DNA of 64,000 nucleotides from assembly GCA_032622095.1 (NCBI GenBank), contig CP136063.1:269257426-269321425 (forward strand), written 5' to 3'. Shown piece by piece: positions 35,086-46,719 of the stretch (position 1 is the first letter of the stretch; each line of letters opens with the position of its first letter). The notes under the pieces were generated by a model. The model did not search any database and was not told the DNA's origin. It worked only from the letters and a program-made list of their open reading frames with translations. The translations under genes and the position numbers were made by a program. The stretch comes from Siphonodentalium dalli (taxonomy: Eukaryota; Mollusca; Scaphopoda; Gadilida; Siphonodentaliidae).

Positions 35086-37197
35086 AATTTGAAGTTTGAG
35101 AACAACAGTTTGTTTTGATTTGCTGGCTAAGCATTTGTTCACACCTGTCAGCCTGATAACATCTCAATTGATGTGTATTCATATTAACTCTCTCTGTCTG
35201 CAGCTAATACAATTGACTGAATCTGCTAGTGGGGGAGACCCTGTAAGTTATCATATGAGATGGGGTGGGATGCTGTTGGTTGGGGGCAGGGTGGTGGTCT
35301 GTGTCATGTGCGGGGGGGGGGTAATGGAAAGGGAAAGTTTCCATCATTCCATTAATGATTTTCATAACTCTGCTGATGTTACAACGGTGTCAGTTTTTCT
35401 AATTTTTTTAAATGTTTTAAAACAAAACTAATAATTGTTTTTGTATGTTAAATTGATCAAGGAGTTAAATCTGAATGTTTTTTTTTATTATTGGAGTTAT
35501 GTCCCTGGGTCCACCCCTATTTGACCCAGTGACCCCATTTGAACAAATCTGAACCCCAGTCATTCAAGGACCCTCCACACCAAATATAAGCTATATTGGC
35601 CCAATGGTTCTAGACAAGAGGTCGTTATAAGAATTACCAATGATGAATATAGTTATGGCCCTGTTTTCGCAACTGTTGGACCCGGTGACCTCAATTTGAA
35701 CAAATCTGAATGTGCGTCATCCAGGGAACATCCACATCAAATATGAACCCATTCGGTATTATGGTTCAGAAGAAGATGTTTAAATAATTGTTGACATACA
35801 GATGGACGGACGAGGAGTGATGAATATAGCGCCACCGGAGAATTCCTCTCAGGTGAGCTAAACAAGACAGTCAATGAATGTGGGTCGCTCACCAGACTGT
35901 AAAGACTGAAAATATCACTTAAGACAAGTAGTTCTAAACATGGACACAGATGAAGGTTCTCTGATGAGAAGGGCTCTTCAACTTGAAATTTCTAATTGCA
36001 CACTACTGACAAATCTCAAACCTCTTACCTTTTAAAGAAGACAACCATACCACAGTACTAAGTTCACAAAAATCATTTTGCACATCCCTCTTAGGTTTAT
36101 TTTACAACTGGTACCAGTACTTCAAGCTCTCAAACATTTTAAAATTACTAACCCCATAAAGTTAAAATTTGTGGCCAATTTGGTCCAACAGTTTAACCTG
36201 GAGTAGGAACATATGGACTGTTGGTATAAAAACATACATGTTGGAAAATAAAACCAAATTATGGCAACAATTCTAGCCTATTTTTGATGTGAGCATCGAA
36301 TCTACAGCAAATGTTATACCAGGCATGAAATTTTCAACTGTTTATATTTAATTAAAGTAGGGGGTCAAAACCCTACCCCCTCTACACTTCTTCCCCATTG
36401 CCTCAAACATTGCGCCCACACAGGCTGCCTATAAATCAATATTATTATATCAGTACCAAACAGGATAGAGAATAGTTAAATCTCTTAGCTCTGCCCCTAC
36501 ATGTATTAGAACAAATGTGAATCCCAATCTATGAGATACATTCATCTAGTATTATCAAATACCCCCCAATATCCAATAGTGCATGATTTCACTTGGATAA
36601 GTGGTGGTTAAGAAAATAATATTGGAACAGCCAAGTCTGTATTTGGTATGTCTGATCTTTGCAGAATGGGGTCCACAAAAGGTTAATTTAATGACACTAC
36701 TAGTATTCCCCAGGGTGGATTAGCATCAACGAATTCACCCTCTGGGGACCTCATTTCCTAAAAATACCCCATTTGAACAAATCTGAACCGGGTTACCCAA
36801 GGGCCATCCATACCAAATGTAAGCTAATATAGGCTTAATGGTTCTTGAGAAGAAATTATTTTAAGATTTACTATGGAGGGAAAGATTTATGTCCCTATCT
36901 TTACACCTATTTGATCTGATGAACTTATTTGAACAAATCTGATTGTGAGTCACCTAGGGAACAGGCACACTGAAATATTATAGACATATTTGGTCTTTAA
37001 TATGGAGAACTTGAGAAAACAATTGTTGATAGACGGATGGATAAACATCACAACAGACAGATGGATGGAAGGACCACATGACAGACATAAGACAAATTCA
37101 ATCCAATATACCCCCAGTGCTTCTTTGAAAAATCAGGGTATGATTTCTTCTGGATAAACGGTGGTTAAGAAAATAATATGACAGCCAAGTCTGAATA

Positions 37198-37618
37198 TAG
37201 TGTGTCTGACATTTGCAGAATGAGGTCCCCAAATGGTGAATTTAATGACAATATTCTGCATGGCGGGCTAGCATCACCAGATTCATCCTCAGTCTGATTA
37301 GGCCTCACAAGCCATCCAGAAACTAAGGAACAGATTCAAGTTCTACAGTTGAAGTTTGTAATGTACACCCATTGAGCACCTCAATTATGCATTTTATCTT
37401 TTGCAAATTTGGGGAACAAAGAAACTGAACACAAGGGAACAAGTCAAAAATTAACTAAAACAAAATTTCAATTTGACACTTAAGATACTTCCAAGAAGAT
37501 GATGCCTAAGCAGAATTAGGTCCATGTAGGGTGTATTTGGTGATGCTAGCCTGCTGTATAGGATAGCAACACTAAATTCACCCTCTGGGGACCTTATTCT
37601 AAAAATGTCAGACACACT
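37198..37618. repeat. Inverted-end sub-element of M3
   Basis: TAGTGTGTCTGACATTTGCA at 37198 continues into the E left arm. The E right arm at about 37570 ends AATGTCAGACACACTA. Together they form 47-bp inverted ends around 420 bp, with internal E hairpins. An extra E-like block sits at 36655-36758. Confidence 0.75.
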
Positions 37619-37797
37619 AAATTCCGGCAGTTTGTTTAAAATTGCTAGCACTTACAATGTTTACACCAAACTCCATATAGCGCCCTCTACGTTATCACTG
37701 CGATATACCACTGCCCGAAGGATAGTACTGTTTTTAACTATGCGGACCGATGTCTCTAGTTTTATAATGGGGAATCCCATTCAAAATGTCAGCTGGC

Positions 37798-38105
37798 TTT
37801 TCAACTCCCAGAACAAAAGTAAAAAGCCTTGTGTTTTGCCTGCTTGATGTTTTAAATTGAAAAATACTAAATGTATTAAAGAAGACATGCGTCGGAAACT
37901 AACGTCTTTGTTCGGGGCATCTGTTGATGAATTACCGGCAACTGCTTCCATCTGTCAGAAGTGTCTCAATAGAGTATCATCAAATTATGAATTCAAATCC
38001 AGTTTCTTGAAAAATTTGTCAGAGTATATGGAATATAAAAATATTCTCCATTGCATCAAGTTGCCCCTTCTTAACCCACTGCCAACACTTACTAGTACCG
38101 TATAA
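37798..38105 (+). pseudogene. Cys2-Cys2 (ZAD-like) finger fragment in Z
   Basis: The 82-codon frame at 37857-38105 reads RRKLTSLFGASVDELP, then ICQKCLNRVSSNYEFKSSFL. The C-x2-C followed by a basic helix with Y-E-F-K is the second half of ZAD-like treble-clef fingers. A matching first half, LCFACLM, lies about 60 bp upstream in another frame (about 37819-37842), so the domain is frame-broken. ZAD-like fingers mediate protein dimerisation in insect factors; in other animals related fingers open long proteins linked to mobile elements. Its position beside the Z left end suggests it was the N-terminus of a Z-encoded protein. Confidence 0.45.
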
Positions 38106-38789
38106 TTAATGTCAAAATGTGGTACCATGGACTTCTAAATGATATTAAATTATTTGCTAAAATATTTATACCGGGTAGTGTTGGAATTATAAGTTGGTCC
38201 CAGTTAGAGAAACTGTCTTACAAATGAATAATGAAATGATATATACCTGCTATGCTTGTTTGTTACATGACATGGACAACTGGAAATTAATGTAGCTGGT
38301 GTTATACAGGTATTTTATTCATTTTTTTAAAAATAGGGATAGATAAATTTATAACTTGGATGTATATGTCCGTGTAGATATATGCCAAAATATAAACTGT
38401 TTAAAATATAGTTTTAGCATGCAGTAAATGTAGGTTCTGCCCTGTTAAGTGGATCACTCATGAACACAGTATGATACTATAATAGTACCATTCTACTGGA
38501 TGCAGCAATCTGCTAATGCCATGAAATTTGGTCATGTTGACATATGCCCTTTAACTTTTACGTAGCTTATTTCTCTCAGAGTAGATAACATATTTCCGTG
38601 AAAGTGAAATAAATTTATATTTATATCGTCACAAATGATCTTGGTCGGGATTTTTAAAGTCTTTAATTTAAGCTACCTGTATCCGGTCCTCATACGCTAC
38701 AGTAAGACATGGCGTGTCATCAATCAGCACTGATATGAACATAGTGTGTTTGGCTAACTTGTCAAAGTTTAGATCCAAAAAAGTTGAAT

Positions 38790-38932
38790 GCCTGGAGTGA
38801 ATGTATCTACCACGAGGTCTCAAGCAGTCTACCTCTTCGCATGCAAAATAGCAAAATAACATTGAATGTCTCAATGACACCAATAGCTTGAGGGTGGGAA
38901 CGATCCACCATATGGTAGATATTCAACCAGGC
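38790..38932. repeat. P-family palindrome, copy 2
   Basis: GCCTGGAGTGAATGTATCTACCA faces TGGTAGATATTCAACCAGGC. An inner CTCAAGC / GCTTGAGG pair lies inside. Same design as 16097-16232 and 56764-56920. A CCGTAGTAGT / ACTACTACGG pair follows at 39031-39105. Confidence 0.65.
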
Positions 38933-39267
38933 TTTTTTTAAAGTTTAAACTAAATTCAACACATAAAAAGATCAGTTTTTGAATTGATGACTGATGTACA
39001 GTACAGTACACGTACATGTACACATCAAATACCGTAGTAGTAACAATTAACATTATGAATAATTATAGAATAATGACAGTAGCGCGGTATTAACTACTAC
39101 GGGTACTAATAGTACTTACTAGTCTATCATAACATATGTGCACAACTGCACATGCTGTATGGGGAATATGGACAACACCAATAGTTACAATACAATTTAG
39201 TATAACACTTTTTTTTAATTGTACATGTAATTCAAAATGTTAAAAAATAACATTGAATGATTGACTG

Positions 39268-39756
39268 CATGAGATCTATGGGAAGCCAAATTGACATTTA
39301 ATAAATAATTGAGCTTTTAAAAGCGCAATAAGGAAAGCGCAATAAGGAAATCTCCAATTGCGCTTAAGTGCAATAAGGAAATACTTAAGCGCAATAAGGA
39401 ATCTCTTATTGCGCTTAAGCACAATAAGGAATATTCCTTATTGCGCTTAATCTCAATTAGCCACATTACATAAACTCCCTTTAATTCAAATGGTTTAGTC
39501 CATGGTACAATGGGTGGAACAAATATAGGATACTTGTAATTCTACTATTTGCAGAGGGGTGATCTCATGAGGAAGATATTAATTGAGCTTAAGCTCAATA
39601 ACTAATGTCTTATTGCGCATAACTGCAATAAGGAATCCCTTATTGAGCTTAAGTGCAATAAGGGAGGATCTAGATATTAGAGATTCCTTAGTGCGCTTAA
39701 GCCCAATTATCTGTTAAATATCAATTTGAATTTGGCTTCTCATAGAGATCATCAGT
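39268..39756. mobile_element. Palindrome-rich foldback element inside Z
   Basis: Outer arms (about 39268-39316 and 39700-39756) are inverted, sharing CTATG.GAAGCCAAATT and a TAATTG.GCTT inner end. Inside are two clusters (39315-39455, 39577-39710) of the motif CCTTATTGCGCTTAAGCGCAATAAGG in variants. Each is itself a palindrome of up to 26 bp centred on CTTAAG. More than ten half-motifs are present, so the element can fold in many alternative ways. Confidence 0.85.
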
Positions 39757-41412
39757 GATGTCTATGGTCAACAGCTTTGAATACTCAATAATCTGCTATT
39801 TTAGTATTTATCAAGACACGATTTAACATGACTCATGAGTTTCGGCTTTACGTGACATGACACAAATTCACACAGCATTATTTAAAATAAAAATAGTTTA
39901 GTTTTAAAGTGACTCAAAATTAGGCATGCAATGTAAATAAACATGGCATGGCCGGGTGCAGACCCGCTGAAATCATATCCACAAAGCCAACGGCATACTA
40001 TAATAGTTTGACTCGAAGAATTGTATAAGATAAATAGTAAATACATGTACATACCATAGAAATAATCCATTAGTCTATTGTTGACAGATTCGAGCCATTA
40101 ATTTACCGGCGCCAGCCTCCGCTCCAGTGTCACATTATGACTGTCTCCAGTCCAGTGAAAAGAAAATGAAATCTAATTATCTACACTTCCAGTCAAACAT
40201 TCTCGAGATCAAATTTGCAGCTCATCACAATTGAATAAACATTGATCAGATATATGTGTGTAAAGACCCACTACATGCTTTTGATGAAGCGTTCTAATCC
40301 GATTCCATTCGAGTCGAGAATTTAAATCATGTTTAACTCCGATTAAAATCTTTAGAATGTTGATACGCAGATATAAAATTCATGGAATCGAATGTCGCCA
40401 TTTTGCAAAAACACAAGTTCGGGAAGTCTATTTTTAGCGCAGTAAATCGTCGAAACTATATTTATTCAATTATTACCTTATTTTGACCACCAAATGTTTC
40501 CAATATTGCTAATTATTTTGGTATTCTTTCGGTGTTGATAAGAGCAATATGAACTGAGCCAGCCATATACAATTGTAACCCTAAAACATAAGAACTAAAA
40601 ACACGTAAGAAATTCTTACCAAAATGTCATTATGGCAGTGGTATCTCAGCGTAGCAATGGGAGATAGCTCTGCCTGGAGTTGTGTTTACACAAGCTGCCC
40701 GATGACATATTATTATAATCTAGATAAATGACATGTGTGACTGTCTCACTGTCTATCCACAACGATATATCTGCAACTTTAATAGAACAGGTATTAAAGT
40801 TGGAAGCTGGAGATGATATCCGTTGGTAGGGATGTTGGTTGAGTGCAGGCCACTGCAGGGTTGGGGTCGGGGGGGGGGGTTTCTGGCACATGGGTAATGA
40901 AATATGTCTGTAATTTCATTAAAGATTAAAGTTTCATAACTATGCAGATGTTATAATGGTGTCACTGTTTTCCAAATTTTATAACATGTTTAAAAAAAAA
41001 TTGTTTGTTAAATTGAGCAAGGTGAACATTCCAAAAATAGGAATTTAAATTTTTTTTTAGTTATGTCACTGTTTCCGCTTATATTTGACCCAGTGACCTC
41101 ATTTGAACAAATCTGAATAACAGTCTCCCAAGGACCCTTTGTACCAAATATGAACCCATTCGGCCCAATGAAATTTGAGAAGAAGAGTTACATGTTTGGA
41201 CCTGGCTTCGCAACTATTTGACCCAGTGACCTCATTTGAACACATCTGAATGAGAGTCACATGGGAAACATCCACACGAAATATGAACCCAAGCGGTTTT
41301 ATGCAAATTATGGTTCGAGAGGAGATGTTCAAAGAATTGTTGACGGACGATGTATGGACGAGGACTGATGACTATAGATCCACCGGAGACTTCGTCTCAG
41401 ATGAGCTAAAAA

Positions 41413-42071
41413 GCGCTGAAGGGTACACAGGATATTTTAGGTGTGAGAGTAACAGATCATATGAGTTGATAGACAAGCAAATATTTCACTGATTGGCTTG
41501 ATGCACTGATGAGCAATGTGATGAAAGTTATATTCTAGCCATTGATAGTCGCATTAATGTTTGAGAAAGTTGCTTGCTCTTTTTCCATGCACTCAATGAT
41601 CTTGGCTTTTGTTACATCAAGACAACTTTATTTATTTCCGTTTTCATTACTTGAATCTACTTTCCGAAGGGTGTCGGGAAGGAATTTGTTTCACCCCACC
41701 GCCCCATATGTAACATGCTATATAGCTCAATGTCATCTCTACTGAGGCCCATATGAGGTCCCAGTAACATAAATATGGTGTTTTTGGCAGTTTTAAATTC
41801 TTATAATATGTTTTAAACTGTTATAAATGTCATATAAGGGTACAAAAGGTCTTTAGTACAAAATTTGAATGAAGGTGTAAAAGACGCCTTTTTTCCCCTC
41901 GGGCCACCCACCACCCCGGCATACACATGTGTCTTCCTGCAAATTTGTTACTACCTCCCCCTGTTAACAGTACTTAATAGTTGAGGAATATAACAAGGAA
42001 GAAAATGATTAGGGTGAATTTAAGTCTTGTGGTGTGGGGTGTAGGGGTAACCTGTCAGCTTCCAGAGTATT
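41413..42071. other. Non-coding stretch
   Basis: Nothing recognised. Plus frame 41542-41745 matches no family. Confidence 0.4.
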
Positions 42072-42526
42072 ATACTTACTCTTGGGCTCCAAATAAACAT
42101 GCATGGACGTTTATTATTTTCATGGGAAATTTCCCCCATGCAGTGCTTATTTGGGTCTGCACGTTTATTAATTTTGAGGCTATTACAATTTAAAAGGGCA
42201 CAATGTCAAGATTTCTATATGATTCTGATATCAAAATGATGAGCTTATAACTTTATGAATGTACATATTCAAGTATACATGTATGGCATACAAATGGACA
42301 TTTAATTAATATTGAATAAAATACCACATGAGACATACATGTACTATGTCGATTCCTATACTTGACTTACTACAAAAATAATTTGTTTAACCAGGCATGT
42401 TGGTGTTTTACTCAAAGTCCCCCTGCACTATTATTTGGGTCTGCACTTTTATTAACATTCAATGGAATTCCCACCCCTGCGCTATTAATTGGGCCTGCAC
42501 TTTCATTTGGAGCCCGAGAGTAGTAT
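42072..42526. mobile_element. MITE, 455 bp
   Basis: Ends ATACTTACTCTTGGGCTCCA (left) and, inverted, ATACTACTCTCGGGCTCCA (right) match apart from two changes. A TTTGGGTCTGCAC.TTTATTAA phrase occurs twice inside and a variant once, in relation to a CCCATGCA / CCCCTGC motif. No coding sequence. Confidence 0.78.
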
Positions 42527-42879
42527 TTGTTTTTTCATTGCCATCACGTGACCTTTTTTTATCTCTGGTGACGACGTCATCAATGACAAATCATAAATGT
42601 TTTGCTACCAATGGATAGAGTATTCCAATACCTACAAAATGGCACACCACATGTTAAAATCCAATCACTTATATGCAGGGATGTGGCTGGATGGTCTTTG
42701 TTCGGAGGGTATCCTTCTTCGGGAAATTCCAATTGCACACCCTCCTATTGCACCTCAACACTCAGGCCTAATGTCCGATATATTCATAAACCATCGTTCT
42801 ATATTCCCGGTATGAGTACATTCAGATATTTTAACCTGAAAAATTCCATAAATCCTAACATCTAGAACTCCAGACAAAT

Positions 42880-43700
42880 GCACACGGCTATGGACAAGAG
42901 ACCAGGACACACTGGGCTGACCATGGTTGTTTGGCCCGGTGAATTTTGAAAACTACAATGTATACAAGAAAATCTCAAATCCTAGCATCTAGACTGGCCT
43001 CAACTGAAGCTTTCCTATAGTGTTGGAAATTTCAAACCTCATACTCCCCCTCAGGTTGGAAAGTTCTACAACTGATGACCATTTCAGTCCACAAGTTTGA
43101 TCAAATGTAGTAAAATATATTGTTTTGTTAAACTAATTACATGTACCTGTTTTTGATTGGCTATGGGGGAGGGACAATGACACAACAGGCCAACCATGGT
43201 TCAGCCTGGTGTGCGACAATTTTGAAAATCTGAACAAAAAAATCGTAAAATCCTAGCACCTAGACCAGCCTCAAGCCTTTCTAGTCGAGTTGGAAATTTC
43301 ACTTAGATTGGAAAATATCCAACTGATGACAATTGAAATGACAATGCTGACCAAATGTATGACAATACTTTTTTCTTATATTAAATAGCAGTTTTTGACT
43401 GGCCACGGGGGAGGGACCAGGACACACGCTTTCCTAGTGTAGGAAATTTCCAACTTTTCACCCCCCTTAAGGTTGGAAAATTTCCAGCTGATGACCATTT
43501 CAGTCCAAAATATTGACCAAAAAAAGGAAAATATGCAAATATTGTTCCAAAAACAATTAATTCCTCCAATAAATTGTTTGAAAATCAAACTTCAAGAACA
43601 TATTCAACTTATTTGTTGGTGTGAAATTTCCAACTAATTTTTGGCAGGTATGACATTTCCAACTGTTGTGGGTGAGACACTCCCAACCCCCGTCGTCGCG
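42880..43700 (+). repeat. Repeat K, three tandem units
   Basis: Units of about 240-275 bp, anchored by GAGGGAC.A.GACACA motifs near 42895, 43170 and 43410. Each has TTGGAAATTTC, GATGACCATTTCAGTCCA and GACCA.GG.TTG phrases. The last unit and its 3' flank are the inverse of 14400-14830. The minus frames 43376-43588 are repeat read-through. Confidence 0.78.
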
Positions 43701-43743
43701 TCTCTGCTTATATTGGAACTGTATCCCCGACCACATCATAATA

Positions 43744-45438
43744 GGAAATGAAAGTGTCAATGACAAGTAATGTAGCTCAACTTGGAAAGGGGACGATTTC
43801 CCACACCCATCATATTAATCAGAACATTCAAATTTGCGAAGAAGTTACATTTTTGTGATCAGGAGTAAATGGAATGATGAATTGAATTTTGAAATCCAAG
43901 ATGACTGCTGACGGCCACATTATTTTTTGCCAAATGACCCCAAAATGTCTACATGTCAATGTTAACTTCCAAGCAAAATTGCATGATGATCCGAAAAAGT
44001 TATGACCTGTAGCCAGTGCCAAAGGATTTAGTCATTCAGAGTAAATTCCGAGATGGCTGTTGGTGGCCATGATTTATGGCCGAATGACCACAGAATGATT
44101 CATGCCCATCTACTGTCAATGATAACGTCCATGACAAATGTTCACGATGAGCCAACCAAAGCTAAGACTTGTAGCCCATGCCAAAGGATTTAGTTATGCA
44201 AAGTATAAAAACCAAGATGGCTGCCGGCGGCCATGTTTTTTGCTGAATCACCCCAAAATGAAGCGATCCCATCTACATGTCAATATTAACATCCGCAACT
44301 AATTTCATGGTCATCAGACAAACAGTACGGCCTGTAGCCCGTGCTAATAGATTGCATTTTGAAATACAAGATGGTCGTCGGCAGCCATGTTTTTCGGCCG
44401 AATTACCCCAAAATGACTCATTCCCATCTACCAGTACATGTCATTGTTATCATCATGACCGAATTTCATGATGAACCAACCAAAGGTACGACCTATGGTA
44501 GCCCATGCCAAAGGACTTAGTCATGCAAACAGTAAAAACCAAGATGGCTGCCTGCCAACGTCCATGTTTTATGGCCGAATGACCCCAGAATGACTCTTTC
44601 CCATCAACATATCAATATTAAAATCCACAACAAATTTCATGATGATCAGATCAACACTTCGGCTAATAGCCCGTGCTAATGGATTGAATTTTTAAATCCA
44701 AGATGGCTGCTGGTGGCCATGTTTTTATGCCGAATCGCCCCAAAACGACGAAATGTACGACTTGTAGCCCGTGCCAAACGATTTAGTCATGCAAAGAGTA
44801 AAATCCAAGATGGCTGCCGGCCATGTTTTTTGCCGAATGATCCCAAAATAACTTGTTTCCCACCTACATGTCAATGATAACATCCATACAAACAAAATGT
44901 CATGATGATCCGACCTGTAGTCTGTGCCAAATGGTTTAGTCTGACATGCAAAGAGTAAATTCCAAGACGGCTGACGACAACCATGTTTTTTTGCCAAATG
45001 ACCCCAAAATGACTCTTTCCCATCTACATGTCAATATTAACATCCATGACAAATTTCATGGCGTTCAGACAAACAGTATAGCAAGTAGCCTGTGCTAATA
45101 CAAGTAGATTAAATTTTGAAATCCAATATGGCCATCGGTAGCCATGTTTTTTGGCCGAGTGACCCCAAAATGACTCATTCCCATCTACATGTACATGCAA
45201 ATGCAAAATTTCATAATGATCTAACAAAGGTACGACCTGTAGCCAGTGCCAATGGATTTAGTCATACAAAGAGTAATGTCAAAGATGGCTGTCAGCGGCC
45301 ATGATTTATGACCGAATGACCCCAAAATGATTCATTCCCTTCTACATGTCAATATCAACAGCCATGACAAATTTCATAATGATCCGAGCAAAGGTATGAC
45401 CTGTAGCCTGTGCCAAATGATTTAGTCATGCAAAGAGT
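43744..45438 (+). mobile_element. Tandem-core element S2 (right end cut)
   Basis: S-type 5' end at 43748 (AAAGTGTCAATGAC, one half of the hairpin mutated, then GTAGCTCAACTT). About ten units of 150-165 bp follow, alternating between a GGATTTAGTCATGCAAAGAG type and a GGATTGAATTTTGAAATCC type. The array stops within a unit at GCAAAGAGT (45438), where the gypsy integrase sequence begins. Frames across it are not genes. Confidence 0.88.
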
Positions 45439-45929
45439 CACTCCCATTATCTGAGACGAGGCAAGCGGGGTAACCAAAATGGTGAAATACTGAGTCATAA
45501 GTCTTTCAGCGACCACTTCCGCGTGCTTTGTGGGGAGCGCATAGGCCATTTTGTGCAAACTGACTAAATATATGACTGTAAGAATCTATGAATTTCCACT
45601 AGCATTAGGTGGGTTAAATTTGCCCATTAAATCTAGCGCGATCATTTCCCATGGTCGATTCGGAATATCCGTCATTTGATTCGGGATGCGGGTAGTGTTT
45701 TGATTTCTTTGTTTACAAATGTGGCAATTGTTAGCGAAACTGACTATCATCGGGAACATTCGTGGCCAAAATATCGCAAACGTATGGTATGGTACATTCG
45801 TTGGGAGCCATAATGACCGATAATATGATATTCAGAAATTATCTGCTTAGTCAGCTTTTCTGGGACATAAATGCGTTCCGATGCTTGCTCATTAAAGACA
45901 GACATATAGTATATAATTCCGTCTTTCAA
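45439..45929 (-). pseudogene. Gypsy integrase N-terminal and core part
   Basis: IYVPEKLTKQIISEYH...GHYG then NCHICKQ supplies the HHCC zinc finger of integrase; WEMIALDLMGKFNPP supplies the first catalytic Asp. After stops and a frameshift, LVSDNGSDS supplies the second catalytic Asp at about 45445. The catalytic Glu region would follow but the sequence switches to S2 repeat at 45438. Inactive. Confidence 0.87.
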
Positions 45930-45988
45930 TATAATTGCTTTGTTATCTTTTCGGGTGGTTTGTCGGATTTTAATTTGCGAATTATGTC

Positions 45989-46719
45989 TTAAATAATGTG
46001 GTCATCTTTCTGCATTTCTTCGATATTGGTGGGTACATTTAGTTGTTCATTTTCGGAAATTAGTATAGTGTCGGGCAACGTGTGCGCTTTTTGTTTACCT
46101 ATTGTCTTGACATAAATTTTAATTTTCTGTGAATCTAATATGTTTAGTGATCGGTCGTTGAACGTTATGTCATATGGCGTTTTCTCTTCACTTTCCATTG
46201 AACATTCTGACATACTCTGTTGGTTTGTCGGGTCCACTCGAGAACAAAAGTCTGCAGCGATATTATCAGACCCTTGTATATAAGTCATTTTTGGATTGTA
46301 TGCGGAAATTTCAATAAACCATTTTTGAATACGTTTATTAGCCATCTGAGTATTTTGAAACATAGAAACTATGGGTAAGTGATCTGTTCGTATTTCTACG
46401 TCTGATCCCTCCAGATAGAAATTGAGTTTCTTTAGACATACATATATGGCGGGTGCTTCGCGCTCTGTGGTACTGTAATTTCGTTGAGAGTGATTCAACT
46501 TTTTGCTGACAAACAAATTGGAAATTCCGGGGTTTTGTAGTCAGTTTCTAGTTTGTTTTCTGGGTATGGCTGGACTATTGATCCCCCCATTGAATGCATT
46601 GATGCATCGCAATATAAGATCATTTTCCTGTTCCTGTCGGGGTAGGCCAGGGTCGGTACTTTAAGCAGATTTTGTTTTAATGTTTCAAAAGCATTTTTGA
46701 CAATCTTCGGACCATGCAA
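45989..46719 (-). pseudogene. Gypsy RNase H
   Basis: Minus frames 46495-46719 (AFETLKQNLLKVPTLAYPD, LYCDASMHSMGGSI) and 45989-46516 (SKKLNHSQRNYSTTEREAPA, EIRTDHLPIV, QGSDNIAADFCSR) form a Ty3/gypsy RNase H. The catalytic Asp (YCDAS), Glu (TEREA), Asp (RTDH) and final Asp (AADF) are all visible. One frameshift near 46510 separates the halves. The 175-codon second frame is the longest gypsy piece left in the window. Confidence 0.9.

Larger units (their letters stand above)
33541..35861 (+). mobile_element. M2, full-length M element (2.3 kb)
   Basis: Starts AACAAGACAG.CAATGACTG with GCC.ACC and ends CTCTCAGGTGAGCTAAA. Order of parts: short direct repeats of GACTG.AAAGACTG type, a 250-bp AT-rich block, the ATGGTTCTTGAGAAG segment, two E hairpins, the GGTGTCAGTTTTT segment, two CCATTTGAACAAATCTGAA segments, a GGACGGACGA simple repeat, and the 3' end. 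No coding sequence. M3 begins at the next base, so the two are head to tail. Confidence 0.82.
37667..40682. mobile_element. Element Z, 3.0-kb DNA transposon in M3
   Basis: Inserted in M3 with a perfect 9-bp target duplication TGTTTACAC (37658-37666 and 40683-40691). The uninterrupted site is seen in M0 near 10121 (TGTTTATAC). Its ends are degenerate inverted repeats of about 50 bp: left CAAACTCCATATAGCG...ATACCACTGCC, right in inverse CAACTCCAGGCAGAGC...ATACCACTGCC. A 9-bp duplication fits MULE-like elements best, but no transposase is visible. It carries a broken Cys-finger frame near its left end and a palindromic insert. Confidence 0.82.
35862..41412 (+). mobile_element. M3 element, split by element Z
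   Basis: The 5' part 35862-37666 starts AACAAGACAGTCAATGA then GTCGCTCACC. The 3' part 40683-41412 ends CTCAGATGAGCTAAAA. Between them lies Z (37667-40682). Joined coordinates give about 2.5 kb, comparable with M2. The right part shares the CAACTTTAATAGAACAGG and GATATCCGTTGG segments with M0 at 10.2 kb. The frame 41250-41492 is read-through of the M 3' end. Confidence 0.82.

Noticed and set aside
41250-41492. 80-codon frame at the 3' end of M3
   Set aside because: Read-through of the M element 3' end; not kept in M2.
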